Assembly: GCA_947387485.1 (NCBI GenBank)
Contig: CANDNT010000001.1
Location: 186,001 to 250,000 of the forward strand
Direction of reading: 5' to 3'
Length of the DNA stretch: 64,000 bases
From: Aquimarina rhabdastrellae
GTDB taxonomy: Bacteria; Bacteroidota; Bacteroidia; Flavobacteriales; Flavobacteriaceae
A model generated the notes under the pieces. It saw nothing but the letters and a program-made list of their open reading frames with translations. It did no database searches and was not told where the DNA came from. Below are positions 26,385-35,164 of the stretch, piece after piece (positions within the stretch are counted from its first letter, which is position 1; every line of letters starts with the position of its first letter). The translations under genes and the position numbers were made by a program.

Positions 26385-27803
26385 CTATAAATTTTTATGA
26401 AAAAAGTCACTTGTTTTGTTTACTGCTAATGCTACTTCTTCTTCTTGATCATAAAAAGCAAATTGATGCATCGGTGAAGCTAATGCTGTTTCTACCCATA
26501 CCAATTCTTTATTTTTTGATGGTACTGCTTCAAAATACTTCTTTGTATAATCAGGTAGTACACATCCATTAGAATGTACCATAAACAATGGTTTTTCTAA
26601 CTTTTGAGCAGATGGAAATGGGTCTAAAGTTAACCAATCTTCCCAGGTTGCCACTGCAAATTGATCGGCACTCCACTGCGGAATTGCACCTCTTTCTGGA
26701 TTTAAATAATAATCAAACTCCCCGAACATAGCTGCAGTTTCATCTGTAGTTGAAATCGCTTTGATATAGCTAAACTCTCCTGTTTCCGCATATTTCTTTT
26801 TAGCTTCTTGGGCAGCAGCTATACGCTTACTTACACCTTCTTCTCCGCCATAGAACAATTTTACTGCTTCTGCATCATGTAACCAAGAAGCTGTTGTTGC
26901 TACGGCTTTAATATTATCATCTTCAGATGCAGCCATTAACGTGTACATTGATCCTGCACATACTCCAAAAGCTCCTATATTATTTGAATCTACTTCTGGT
27001 ACTGTTTTTAAATATGCTACCGCATTTTTAATGTCTTGAATTTTCATTTCTGGGTTTTCCCAAGCTCTAGGTAAACCTTCACTTTCTCCATAATTTCTAA
27101 AATCAAATACTAATGTTATAAAACCTTTTTCTGCAAAACGCTCTGCATATAATCCTGCCATCTGCTCTTTTACAGTTGTCCAACTTCCAGAACAAACAAT
27201 TGCTGGATACTTTTTATTAGGATCATAATTAGATGGTAAAAAAATATTACCTACAATAGTTAATCCTTCACTTTTAAAATTTACTTTTTTCATTTCAACT
27301 GCTTTTATTTTGTTTAATAATCCAAATCCTCTAGCTGCAACTATGGGATTAAAGATTTCTACATAGTTTGTAATCTTTCCATCGGCATCAAAATCAAATG
27401 TGGAGTAATACGTATTACTATAGACTCCTGCATTATTTTTTAATTTGATATTTCCGGTATATTTCACATATACTTTACTAGGGTCTTCCATCGCATAAAT
27501 CTCTTCGATAGGGAAAGTCATTCCGTCAAAGTTTGGAAAAACTGGAGTCCAATATGCTTTAATGGCCTCTTTACCTTGTGCTCCTTCAGGAAAAATCCCC
27601 GAATGATATGGATTTATATGCTTTGCATCTTTTGCAAATAAACTTACCAAAGCATCCACATTTTCGTTTTCTAAGGCTTTAAAAAAAGCTTTTACTGTCT
27701 CTTTATTTTTAGTTGCTATTTCTCTATTCATTTCGTTATTTTTTTGTGATCCCGTACAAGAGACCAAGATGAGTATCACTGCTAATGAGAATATCTTTTT
27801 CAT
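26385..27803 (-). CDS. Lipoprotein with NTF2-like (SnoaL) domain fused to an alpha/beta hydrolase
   Basis: The 472-residue protein has a lipobox (ILVSC, Cys16), so it is a lipoprotein. Residues about 28-160 are an NTF2/SnoaL-like domain (KETVKAFFKALENENVDALVSLFAKDAKHINPY). Residues about 180-470 are an alpha/beta hydrolase with the nucleophile region IGAFGVCAGSMY, in which cysteine stands in the GxCxG position as in dienelactone hydrolase rather than the usual serine. PMHQF near the end supplies the catalytic histidine. The substrate is unknown. The next two upstream genes also encode NTF2-like proteins, so the locus is a functional cluster. Confidence 0.85.
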   Translation of the reverse strand: MKKIFSLAVILILVSCTGSQKNNEMNREIATKNKETVKAFFKALENENVDALVSLFAKDAKHINPYHSGIFPEGAQGKEAIKAYWTPVFPNFDGMTFPIEEIYAMEDPSKVYVKYTGNIKLKNNAGVYSNTYYSTFDFDADGKITNYVEIFNPIVAARGFGLLNKIKAVEMKKVNFKSEGLTIVGNIFLPSNYDPNKKYPAIVCSGSWTTVKEQMAGLYAERFAEKGFITLVFDFRNYGESEGLPRAWENPEMKIQDIKNAVAYLKTVPEVDSNNIGAFGVCAGSMYTLMAASEDDNIKAVATTASWLHDAEAVKLFYGGEEGVSKRIAAAQEAKKKYAETGEFSYIKAISTTDETAAMFGEFDYYLNPERGAIPQWSADQFAVATWEDWLTLDPFPSAQKLEKPLFMVHSNGCVLPDYTKKYFEAVPSKNKELVWVETALASPMHQFAFYDQEEEVALAVNKTSDFFHKNL

Positions 27804-27809
27804 ATCTGT

Positions 27810-28190
27810 TTATTTAAATAATTCTGACCAATCTATGTATATGTTATATTCTGCTATACGTCCTTTTCTCATTTTAAAGACATCGCAAAATGGTACTGTA
27901 AGCTTTGTATTATCTATCCTAGTATAGGTTACTGTTCCTCTGTGAATCAACGAAGTTGCACTCTCGATAATATCATTTATTTCATGCTTTGTTGATTTAA
28001 TTCTAGTAAAGAAATCTTCTAATACGTCTTTTATTTGTTCTTTACCTTGAACTATAGCATTGTTTGCAGCTTGAAACCTACAATCCTCTGTTAAGAATTC
28101 AATAACCTTATCACTATCTTTTGCATCAAGGTGTGTAGCTAGACTATCTATATGTTTAAATATTCTGCGGGATTCGTGCGGAGCTACCAT
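27810..28190 (-). CDS. NTF2-like (SnoaL family) protein
   Basis: The 126-residue protein fits a single NTF2-like fold: an N-terminal helix pair (HIDSLATHLDAKDSDKVIEFLTEDCRFQAANN) and the IVQGKEQIKDVLEDFFTRI segment, followed by beta strands that end in FCDVFKMRKGRIAEYNIYIDWSELF. It has no signal peptide, unlike its neighbours, and so is cytosolic. Ketosteroid isomerase-like and SnoaL-like enzymes share this fold, but no catalytic aspartate can be assigned with confidence. It is the middle gene of a three-gene operon; gaps are 6 bases on each side. Confidence 0.8.
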   Translation of the reverse strand: MVAPHESRRIFKHIDSLATHLDAKDSDKVIEFLTEDCRFQAANNAIVQGKEQIKDVLEDFFTRIKSTKHEINDIIESATSLIHRGTVTYTRIDNTKLTVPFCDVFKMRKGRIAEYNIYIDWSELFK

Positions 28191-28196
28191 AACATC

Positions 28197-28721
28197 TTAT
28201 TGTTTTGCGTTTTCAATAGCTTTTTGTACTAATGTTGTATTTCCGTCTTGATACTTAAAATTGAACTTCATAGCTGTTACTTGCCATTTATGCTCTTCTT
28301 TTTTAAGATCTATATCATAACTTCCTACAACAGTCCATATATTACCTCCTTTATCTTCTAGATAATGTGTTGCTGTTCCATAGCAATATACATGAGCTTT
28401 GTCTTGATCTTGCTTAGTAATAAAATTGCCTAATTGGTGATGTGTGTACTTGAATCCCGGTAAAACTGTTTTCCAAGCATCTGTAATCTGTGAAGGTTCA
28501 AGCACTGTTGCTGGATTACCGTTCATGGACGAATAATCTAAGGTTACTTTTGAAGCAAATAAATCTTCTACTTCATCCCAATTGCTATTATCTGAGCTGA
28601 TAAATAGTTTACTAACTGTTTCTTGAATAACTGTTACCTCTTTCATAAAATTCGATTTTTTTTCCTGCGCATAGCATCCTAAAATGCTGCAAATGAATAC
28701 TAATACTATACCTTTTTTCAT
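28197..28721 (-). CDS. Secreted NTF2-like (SnoaL family) protein
   Basis: The 174-residue protein has a signal peptide with a possible lipobox (SILGC, Cys16), then one NTF2-like domain (VTVIQETVSKLFISSDNSNWDEVEDLFASKVTLDYSSMNG, then HHQLGNFITKQDQDKAHVYCYGTATHY). The domain pattern with a WDEV and VTLDYSS core resembles that of other SnoaL-like proteins. It is the first gene of the operon with the second NTF2-like gene and the fusion hydrolase, and it is preceded by an AraC regulator gene on the same strand. Confidence 0.8.
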   Translation of the reverse strand: MKKGIVLVFICSILGCYAQEKKSNFMKEVTVIQETVSKLFISSDNSNWDEVEDLFASKVTLDYSSMNGNPATVLEPSQITDAWKTVLPGFKYTHHQLGNFITKQDQDKAHVYCYGTATHYLEDKGGNIWTVVGSYDIDLKKEEHKWQVTAMKFNFKYQDGNTTLVQKAIENAKQ

Positions 28722-28752
28722 AACCTCTTATTTTGATGTTACAAAGGTCTAG

Positions 28753-28776
28753 CATAAGTTTCTCGAAAAGTTTATG
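28753..28776. promoter_or_regulatory. Imperfect 24-base palindrome before the NTF2-like operon
   Basis: CATAAGTTTCTCGAAAAGTTTATG lies in the 86-base gap after the AraC gene and has 18 of 24 positions matching its own reverse complement around a TCGA centre. It is a candidate operator, most simply for the adjacent AraC protein, but the evidence is weak. Confidence 0.3.
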
Positions 28777-28807
28777 AAATCAAATCAAGAAGTATAAAAA
28801 TCAAAGA

Positions 28808-29716
28808 TTATTGATTTTTTCTAAAGGAATTTGGCGTTATTCCTGTGTTTTTCTTAAAAAAACTACTGAAGTTATTAGGAGAGTCAAAATGTAAAGCATA
28901 AGCTATTTCTTTGATACTTAAATCTGTTTGTAATAATCTAGATTTAGCAAGACGTAATATATGCTTATGGATATGTGCTTTTGCTGTAGTACCTGTAATT
29001 TGTTTTACAATAGCATTGAGATAATTAGGATGTACCGATAATTCTAAAGCATAATAACTAGGTGAATGTGCTTTTTTACTATTTATTTTAACATCATAAA
29101 AATTGGTTTCTATCAGTGTTTGAAATCTTGATAATAAACTTACATCTGCCTTTCTAAAAGCTGCTGTAGCTTCTTCTTTTTCTGTTTGTGCATTAAAAAA
29201 TCGCTTAACAAAATTAAGTAAAACTAATACCTGTGCTTCTATAATCTCAAAAGAATCTTCTTTGAGGTCATATTGTTCTTCATATATAGCTTCATAAATA
29301 GATAGTAGCTTGGATACTTCTTTTGGTTTTACTTCAAAAGGCATTGATCTATCTATTTTTAAATACGGGAATTCGGTAAGTATTTCTTGAAGGTGTTTGG
29401 ATTTGGTAATAAATTCTTTACTAAACATCAAATAATAACCTTTCCAATCAGGAACTATATCCCATGAAATAAGTTGAAAAGGAGAATTAAAAAACACTGT
29501 TGCCCCTTCTGGAAAATTGGTGTGATGACCAGAAATCGCTTTTCCTGATCCTTCAATCTTAATCGCTATTGCATAAAATTCATGTTTAAACGGAGGCATT
29601 TTTGAAATAACCGTTGACATGTTTTCTTCAAATGTACGTATATCAAAGTATGGTTGTTTAGGAGGTGCTATCCTTATTGCCTGACAATAATCTTTGATCA
29701 TTTTGAAGTGTTGCAT
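28808..29716 (-). CDS. AraC family transcriptional regulator
   Basis: The 302-residue protein has an N-terminal sensor half and a C-terminal AraC DNA-binding half. The latter is well marked: LSVHPNYLNAIVKQITGTTAKAHIHKHILRLAKSRLLQ for the first helix-turn-helix, then LSIKEIAYALHFDSPNNFSSFFKKNTGITPNSFRK. The domain organisation matches that of the regulator at 5650-6567. It lies directly upstream of the NTF2-like operon on the same strand and is the likely regulator of it. It is divergent from an EamA transporter gene. Confidence 0.93.
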   Translation of the reverse strand: MQHFKMIKDYCQAIRIAPPKQPYFDIRTFEENMSTVISKMPPFKHEFYAIAIKIEGSGKAISGHHTNFPEGATVFFNSPFQLISWDIVPDWKGYYLMFSKEFITKSKHLQEILTEFPYLKIDRSMPFEVKPKEVSKLLSIYEAIYEEQYDLKEDSFEIIEAQVLVLLNFVKRFFNAQTEKEEATAAFRKADVSLLSRFQTLIETNFYDVKINSKKAHSPSYYALELSVHPNYLNAIVKQITGTTAKAHIHKHILRLAKSRLLQTDLSIKEIAYALHFDSPNNFSSFFKKNTGITPNSFRKNQ

Positions 29717-29735
29717 AAGACAAAGCTATGCTTTT

Positions 29736-29764
29736 TTGATTGTATCATCAAAAACTTATCTTCG
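29736..29764 (+). promoter_or_regulatory. Promoter of the EamA transporter gene
   Basis: TTG (29736-29738), an 18-base spacer and TATCTTCG (29757-29764) match the Bacteroidota pattern TTG-N19-TAnnTTTG with one mismatch. The -7 box ends five bases before the ATG at 29769, so the transcript is nearly leaderless or starts at a slightly later methionine. Confidence 0.5.
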
Positions 29765-29768
29765 CGCC

Positions 29769-30668
29769 ATGTGGATGTATTTAGGTTTATTGGCTGCTTT
29801 ATTTTTAGGATTACATAATTTATGTAAAAAGCATGCCGTACGTGGTAATGAAGTTTTTCCTGTATTGTTAGGAACTATAGGTAGTGGTTTTTTATTGTTA
29901 GTGCCTTTATTTATAGGCTCTGCTTTTTTTCCTGAATCACTACATTCTATCAATCTATATATTACAGAAATTCCTTGGCAACTACATGGGTTTATTTTTA
30001 TCAAATCCCTGATTATGGCTTCTTCTTGGGTGTTGGCTTATCAAGCTTTAAAACACTTACCTATTACTATAGTAACTCCGATTCGTTCGGCTGGACCGTT
30101 TTTTACTTTTATAGGAGCTATCTTAATTTATCAAGAACAACCCACTTTATTACAATGGATTGGATTCTTCTTGATTATTTTTTCGGTGCTACTCTATTCA
30201 AGGATCGGGAAAAAAGAAGGGATACATTTTAAACGTAACAAATGGATCTTTGCCATTATAGGTGCTACTTTTCTTGGCGCTTCAAGTGGATTATATGATA
30301 AGTTTTTAATTCAACGACTAGATTTAACTCCACAAACATTACAATTTTGGTTTTGTTTTTATACCACTTTAGTTTTAGGGATTATTGTTGCTATCATTTG
30401 GTTACCTAATCCCGAGAAACGAAAAGCATTTACATTTAGATGGAGTATTCCTGCTGTGGGAGTATTATTACAAACTGCGGATTACTTCTATTTTAAAGCC
30501 TTACAAGATCCTGAAGCTTTGATCATGTTATTATCTGCAATCAAGAGAAGTCAGATTCTCATTGCTGTAGTTATAGGAGGGCTTATTTTTAAAGAACAAA
30601 ACAAACGGCAAAAACTTATTCCTCTAACCGGAATTATGATTGGTGTAGGTTTAATTTTGTATACTTAA
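29769..30668 (+). CDS. EamA/DMT family transporter
   Basis: The protein has 299 residues from the ATG at 29769; an upstream TTG in the same frame would lie in the promoter. It has about ten hydrophobic segments in two repeats, as in the drug/metabolite transporter superfamily. Typical parts are the ASSWVLAYQALKHLPITIVTPIRSAGPFFTFIGAILIYQEQP segment and the second-repeat LQTADYFYFKALQDPEALIMLLSAIKRSQILIAVVIGGLIFKEQN. Its substrate cannot be inferred. It is followed after 37 bases by a Tet(M)-like GTPase gene on the same strand. Confidence 0.9.
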   Translation: MWMYLGLLAALFLGLHNLCKKHAVRGNEVFPVLLGTIGSGFLLLVPLFIGSAFFPESLHSINLYITEIPWQLHGFIFIKSLIMASSWVLAYQALKHLPITIVTPIRSAGPFFTFIGAILIYQEQPTLLQWIGFFLIIFSVLLYSRIGKKEGIHFKRNKWIFAIIGATFLGASSGLYDKFLIQRLDLTPQTLQFWFCFYTTLVLGIIVAIIWLPNPEKRKAFTFRWSIPAVGVLLQTADYFYFKALQDPEALIMLLSAIKRSQILIAVVIGGLIFKEQNKRQKLIPLTGIMIGVGLILYT

Positions 30669-30705
30669 AAGGCAGTATCATTTCTAATCAAAGAAATAAA
30701 AACAT

Positions 30706-32703
30706 ATGGCTATAACTGATAAAAAAAGATTAACTATAGGCGTTTTGGCTCATGTAGATGCCGGTAAAACAACCTTGACAGAAGGAATGTTACATACTGC
30801 TGGTGCTACACGACAACGTGGTAGTGTTGATAAAGGTTCTGCTATTACTGATGGCTTAGCTATGGAAAAAGAACGCGGAATTTCTATTAAAACAGCTACA
30901 GTTGATTTTGAATGGAATGATGCACTTATCACCTTAGTTGATACTCCTGGGCATATCGATTTTGTTGCAGAGGTTGATCGTGCACTTTCTGTTTTAGATA
31001 TGGTTATCCTAGTCGTTTCTGCTGTAGAAGGTGTACAAGCTAATACACTCAATTTGTGGGAGTCTTTACAAGATCGTAAAATTCCTGTTTTGGTTTTTAT
31101 GAATAAAATTGATCGATCAGGTGCAGATATCGAACAAGTTTTTAATGATTTAGAACTGGATCTAAAGGCTAATTTCTTTCCTTTAAATCATGCTGATATA
31201 AGTAATCCTGATCAACCTACTTTAATTCCTTTTACAGATTTTACACCTCACCTAGCTCATCCTATTATTCAAAAAGGTCTAGAAAACTTAGCTGAATGTG
31301 ATGAGGTTTTTCTTGAAGCTTTTTTAGATGATACATTACCCGAACTTGCTATTATCAAAGAAAAAGCTTGTGCTCAAATACAGCAACAATATTTAATTCC
31401 TTTACTTTTTGGTAGTGGAAAATTAAATTTAGGAATTACAACTTTACTGGATACGATTACTGCATTGTTTACTCCAAAAACACTAGATAGCACTACTCCA
31501 TCTGCCAAAGTTTTTAAAGTTGCTTATGATGCTCGTTATGGTAGACTAGCTTATATTAAATCGTATGGAAGTCTTTTAAAGAATAAAGATAGTATTTGGT
31601 CACAACAGCTTCAAAAAGATATTAAAATCAATCAAATACTTAAACGTAAACTTGGTAGTTATGAAGCTATTGGTGAATTACATCATGGTGAAATAGGTGT
31701 AATTACTACTTCTGATGTTATTCTGGCAGGTGATGTTTTAGGTCAGACTACTTTTGAAAGTAAATATCCTAATATTGCACAACCTGTCTTAAGTGTTCAG
31801 GCTGTAGCAGATAATGACAAAGATTATCAAAAACTAGGAGAAGCTTTAGAACTACTTCATATAGAAGATCCTCAATTGGACTTTAAATGGTATAAAGACG
31901 ATCACGAGTTTCATTTGCGAATTTTAGGACCAATACAAACCGAAGTATTAAAGGATAGTTTATTACAGCGTTTTAATATAGCAGCTCACTTTTTAACTCC
32001 AAAAGTAATCTATAAAGAAACTCCTAAACAAGCGGCAGAAGGTTTTGTACGTTATTGGATGCCTAAACCTTGTTGGGCGATTATGACTTTTTTGATCGAA
32101 CCTGGAGAGAAAGGTAGTGGTATACAATTTGAATCCAAAGTAAGAACTTCTGATATCTCTATTAAATATCAAAATGAAGTAAAACGCGCTATTCCGTGGT
32201 CATTACGTCAAGGTATTAAAGGTTGGGAAGTTACTGATATCAAAATCACCTTAATTGAAGGATCAGAACATACCGTACATTCTAATCCTGGGGATTTTCT
32301 ATTGGCCACTCCTATGGGTATTTTACGAGGACTCTCTAATGCAGATACTGATTTACTGGAACCTATGTATGCATTTGAAATTAAAGCTCATCAAGATACT
32401 TTGGGCGCTATTTCTAGCGACTTAACACAAATGAATGCCCAACCTGAAGCTCCTGATTTTAATGGTAATATTTTTACGCTTAAAGGTAGAGTTCCTGTTG
32501 CTCAAGCAATGGATTATGGAATTAAATTTTCTGCTACAACTTCTGGAAAAGGTCGTTTAAAATTAATTTTGGACGGTTATGAAAAAACCACAACTAGTGA
32601 CGAAAAAATACGAGATTATAAAGGTGTTTCACCGCTAGATGAGTCACAATGGATTTTGCATAATCGTGGTGCTTTTAAAGCAGATGATCGTAGAAATTGG
32701 TAA
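30706..32703 (+). CDS. Tet(M)-like ribosomal protection GTPase (EF-G family)
   Basis: The 665-residue protein has the full G-domain set: AHVDAGKTT at 15-23, RGISIKTA at 58-65, DTPGH at 79-83 and NKID at 133-136. The remainder follows the EF-G order, and the region GLSNADTDLLEPMYAFEIKAHQDTLGAISSDL matches domain V of ribosomal protection proteins of the Tet(M)/Tet(O) group, which also lack the extra EF-G insert. Tet(M) itself is 639 residues long. Tetracycline protection is possible, but Bacteroidota carry related orphan genes without proven drug resistance. It probably shares a transcript with the EamA gene upstream. Confidence 0.85.
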   Translation: MAITDKKRLTIGVLAHVDAGKTTLTEGMLHTAGATRQRGSVDKGSAITDGLAMEKERGISIKTATVDFEWNDALITLVDTPGHIDFVAEVDRALSVLDMVILVVSAVEGVQANTLNLWESLQDRKIPVLVFMNKIDRSGADIEQVFNDLELDLKANFFPLNHADISNPDQPTLIPFTDFTPHLAHPIIQKGLENLAECDEVFLEAFLDDTLPELAIIKEKACAQIQQQYLIPLLFGSGKLNLGITTLLDTITALFTPKTLDSTTPSAKVFKVAYDARYGRLAYIKSYGSLLKNKDSIWSQQLQKDIKINQILKRKLGSYEAIGELHHGEIGVITTSDVILAGDVLGQTTFESKYPNIAQPVLSVQAVADNDKDYQKLGEALELLHIEDPQLDFKWYKDDHEFHLRILGPIQTEVLKDSLLQRFNIAAHFLTPKVIYKETPKQAAEGFVRYWMPKPCWAIMTFLIEPGEKGSGIQFESKVRTSDISIKYQNEVKRAIPWSLRQGIKGWEVTDIKITLIEGSEHTVHSNPGDFLLATPMGILRGLSNADTDLLEPMYAFEIKAHQDTLGAISSDLTQMNAQPEAPDFNGNIFTLKGRVPVAQAMDYGIKFSATTSGKGRLKLILDGYEKTTTSDEKIRDYKGVSPLDESQWILHNRGAFKADDRRNW

Positions 32704-32804
32704 AATCTTTCTTATTATGTTATGTAATTATTTCTAAATAAGGATTCTATTCTCCTTAAATATTATAATACTTTTTATGATATTTGTATTTATACAAGTA
32801 TCTT

Positions 32805-33770
32805 ATGAATAAACTACCTTTTAATGCCTCTTGGCTGCTATTATTAATACCTATAGGGTTTCTTGTCTTTGTTATAGGTCCCGAAATTCAACAAACTTAT
32901 GATGTTTATCATCAGAAAGAAATTACTCATCAAGCAAACGTTCAAAAGTTAAATAGCTTAAAAAAGAGACTAACCTCACTTACTACAAGCGAACGAAATA
33001 AGTATGTAAACTTACAAAGTACCGTTAATATTACTAAATTAAAATTAGCCAAAGAGCGCTATAATTATTATAAATTTGGTGGTATGTTCATTATTTTGAT
33101 TTTAATGTTTATAGGCATGTTTGGTTCTAGTTATTGGGTTAAACGAAAGAAAAAGTCTTCAAACAATAAAGAAATCATTTTTAATTATGCTGATCCGCGT
33201 ACAGACCCAATTGGTCAAAACATCTCTTGGGAAGCAACAGAAGGTTCTGGTAGCAATTTTATGAGTGAATACTTAAAGAAAACAAGAGTAGGTTATAAAA
33301 TTTCTTCTAGTAATTATGTAAAAGTATGTGCATGGGCTTTCTTTTTAGTAGGATTAAATCAAGTTGTTTGGTCTTATGTAGAATATTATCAGCTAAATAG
33401 TAACTCGTTAGGTTTTATGAAAGCTGGAAAAATGTTCTTTACCTCTGGAGGAGTTTTTATCATAGTAGGAGCATTTTTATTAGTATTATTCACTGGAATG
33501 AAAGCTTTTATACATGTTAGAAAACGAAAAATTATTGTAGGAGGTCAAGCATTAAACTTTAATCAACTATATGCGCTACAAGTTTTAGAAAAGTTTATTT
33601 CAGGTAGCTCTTCCTCTGGTGGTTATTTTTGCTATGAATTAAACTTAGTCACTAATCAAGGAGATCGTTATAACTTACTAAGTCATGGAGATAAAATGTT
33701 TTTATTAAGTGATATGGCAAAACTTAGCAAAATTTTAAACTTACCTGTATGGAATAATGGTGTAGTATAA
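32805..33770 (+). CDS. Membrane protein of unknown function
   Basis: The 321-residue protein starts at the ATG at 32805, not at an in-frame TTG 21 bases earlier. It has four hydrophobic segments: about residues 9-29, 93-116, 177-197 and 218-243. Between the first two is a charged coiled-coil-like stretch (HQANVQKLNSLKKRLTSLTTSERNKYVNLQSTVN) and between the second and third a short soluble loop. The C-terminal 75 residues form a small domain with beta strands (IIVGGQALNFNQLYALQVLEKFISG). I do not recognise the family. It has its own terminator. Confidence 0.65.
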   Translation: MNKLPFNASWLLLLIPIGFLVFVIGPEIQQTYDVYHQKEITHQANVQKLNSLKKRLTSLTTSERNKYVNLQSTVNITKLKLAKERYNYYKFGGMFIILILMFIGMFGSSYWVKRKKKSSNNKEIIFNYADPRTDPIGQNISWEATEGSGSNFMSEYLKKTRVGYKISSSNYVKVCAWAFFLVGLNQVVWSYVEYYQLNSNSLGFMKAGKMFFTSGGVFIIVGAFLLVLFTGMKAFIHVRKRKIIVGGQALNFNQLYALQVLEKFISGSSSSGGYFCYELNLVTNQGDRYNLLSHGDKMFLLSDMAKLSKILNLPVWNNGVV

Positions 33771-33794
33771 TCGTATTAAACCATTTATAATTTT

Positions 33795-33830
33795 AAAAAC
33801 CTGTTAGAGAAAATCTCTAACAGGTTTTTT
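33795..33830. terminator. Bidirectional terminator
   Basis: AAAAACCTGTTAGAGA (33795-33810) and TCTCTAACAGGTTTTT (33814-33829) form a 16-base-pair stem with a three-base loop and flanking A and T runs. It separates convergent genes ending at 33770 and 33856. Confidence 0.9.
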
Positions 33831-33855
33831 AGCAATAATTTTTCTTTTCTATCAA

Positions 33856-34431
33856 TTACGAATTCTTTTCCCAAGCATACTTAGCAAATGGTGCATCTAC
33901 AGGCGTCTCTGCCACATGATTTGTATAATTACTAATCACCTTTTGTGATAAGCCTAATATAATTTCAAGCAAATTACGTTTAGTAAATCCTGCTTCATAA
34001 AACACTTTTGCTTCATCATCAGTAATATATCCTCTATTTCTAGTCAATTGAAGTGTTGTTTCGTGTAAAACTTGTAATCTTTGACTTGGCAATGGATTTT
34101 GGTTTCTCAAAGCATCAGTAATTTCAGGATTAACTTTCATCATATGCGCTATATAGGTATGTGCGGGCACGCAATAATGACAACCATGTTCTACATTGAT
34201 AGTTTGCCAAACTACAGTTAATTCTTCTTCGTTAAAAGAAGTATCCATAAACAATTGATGCATTACTTGATATGCTTTAAGAACTTCTGGTGCTTCAGCT
34301 AAAACTCCATGTAATCCTGGAATCATTCCAAAAGCCTTAACCGAATTTTCTAACAAGGGTTTACTCGCTTCGGGTGCTGTTTCAATAGTATGAATATCAA
34401 AACTTGTCTTAGTTTCTGTGGTGTTACTCAT
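33856..34431 (-). CDS. Carboxymuconolactone decarboxylase family (AhpD-like) protein
   Basis: The 191-residue protein has the AhpD redox motif ExxCxxCxxxH (Glu81, Cys84, Cys87, His91 in INVEHGCHYCVPAHTY). This is the arrangement of alkylhydroperoxidase-type members, which reduce peroxides through the two cysteines. A TetR gene lies 68 bases upstream on the same strand, and a TetR-type palindrome sits just before this start, so it is a likely target of that regulator. The peroxidase role is inferred from the motif only. Confidence 0.88.
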   Translation of the reverse strand: MSNTTETKTSFDIHTIETAPEASKPLLENSVKAFGMIPGLHGVLAEAPEVLKAYQVMHQLFMDTSFNEEELTVVWQTINVEHGCHYCVPAHTYIAHMMKVNPEITDALRNQNPLPSQRLQVLHETTLQLTRNRGYITDDEAKVFYEAGFTKRNLLEIILGLSQKVISNYTNHVAETPVDAPFAKYAWEKNS

Positions 34432-34464
34432 TTTCTTTTTCTTTATGATTAAATTATTTATTTT

Positions 34465-34480
34465 CTAAGCAAACGCTTAG
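34465..34480. promoter_or_regulatory. TetR-type operator before the AhpD-like gene
   Basis: CTAAGCAAACGCTTAG is a perfect 6-4-6 inverted repeat in the 68-base gap between the TetR gene and the AhpD-like gene. A variant with 12 of 16 bases identical lies before the TetR gene at 35084-35099. Confidence 0.7.
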
Positions 34481-34499
34481 TTATTGATTAAAAAATATA

Positions 34500-35063
34500 T
34501 TACAGATTATCAAAAATAGTTTCGATATAATTAGTCAACATTTCTCTATCAAATATTTTACTTACTAATGATAAACCTACCATTGATACTACTAAATGAT
34601 CTGCTTGTTTAGCTAATACAGTAGTATCTTTAGTTTTATCTTTACTTAATTTTACTAGAAATGATTTTTTAAGTTTATCAATAAAACTATATATTTCACT
34701 TAATATAACCTCATCACCATTCATTCCTAACTCATTAACTGTATTGGCTAGTAAACAGCCTTTGGGCATATTATTGTCTGTAGAAAACTTCAAAAAATCA
34801 TAAAAGTAGTTCTTAATCCCCTCTACTCCATTATCAGAATTATCTAATATTGTAGTAATTTCTTTTATCTTTTTTTTATAAAGCTTAATACTTTCTACAA
34901 ATACTCCTTGTTTACTCCCAAAGCTTGAATAAATAGAAAACTGATTGATTCCCATTTCTTTTTCAAGCATACGAGTCGATGTATTTTCATAGCCATTACG
35001 CCAGAATAAATGCATTGCTTTTTCTAGTACTTCTTGTTCGTTATATGCTTTTTTTCTGGCCAT
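34500..35063 (-). CDS. TetR family transcriptional regulator
   Basis: The N-terminal 60 residues form the TetR helix-turn-helix (EQEVLEKAMHLFWRNGYENTSTRMLEKEMGINQFSIYSSFGSKQGVF), and the rest is the helical ligand-binding domain; total length is 187 residues. The GCLLANTVNELG segment near residue 100 is typical of Bacteroidota members paired with redox genes. A palindrome related to the one before the AhpD-like gene lies 20 bases upstream of the start, so it probably represses both itself and that gene. Confidence 0.93.
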   Translation of the reverse strand: MARKKAYNEQEVLEKAMHLFWRNGYENTSTRMLEKEMGINQFSIYSSFGSKQGVFVESIKLYKKKIKEITTILDNSDNGVEGIKNYFYDFLKFSTDNNMPKGCLLANTVNELGMNGDEVILSEIYSFIDKLKKSFLVKLSKDKTKDTTVLAKQADHLVVSMVGLSLVSKIFDREMLTNYIETIFDNL

Positions 35064-35083
35064 TTTAAAAGTCTCTTACAAAA

Positions 35084-35099
35084 CTAATCAATTGCTTAG
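35084..35099. promoter_or_regulatory. TetR-type operator before the tetR gene
   Basis: CTAATCAATTGCTTAG has five of six arm positions paired and shares 12 of 16 bases with the operator at 34465-34480. It lies 20 bases upstream of the TetR start codon, suited to autoregulation. Confidence 0.6.
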
Positions 35100-35164
35100 A
35101 TATAAAATAAACTTTAAGTTTTTTTTATCATTATAGGTTTAACACAACATTTTTAATTGTGCTT

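Noticed and set aside
29694-29768. Longer N terminus for the EamA transporter from a TTG at 29694
   Set aside because: The extra residues overlap the predicted promoter and the divergent AraC start, and they do not form part of the first membrane segment.
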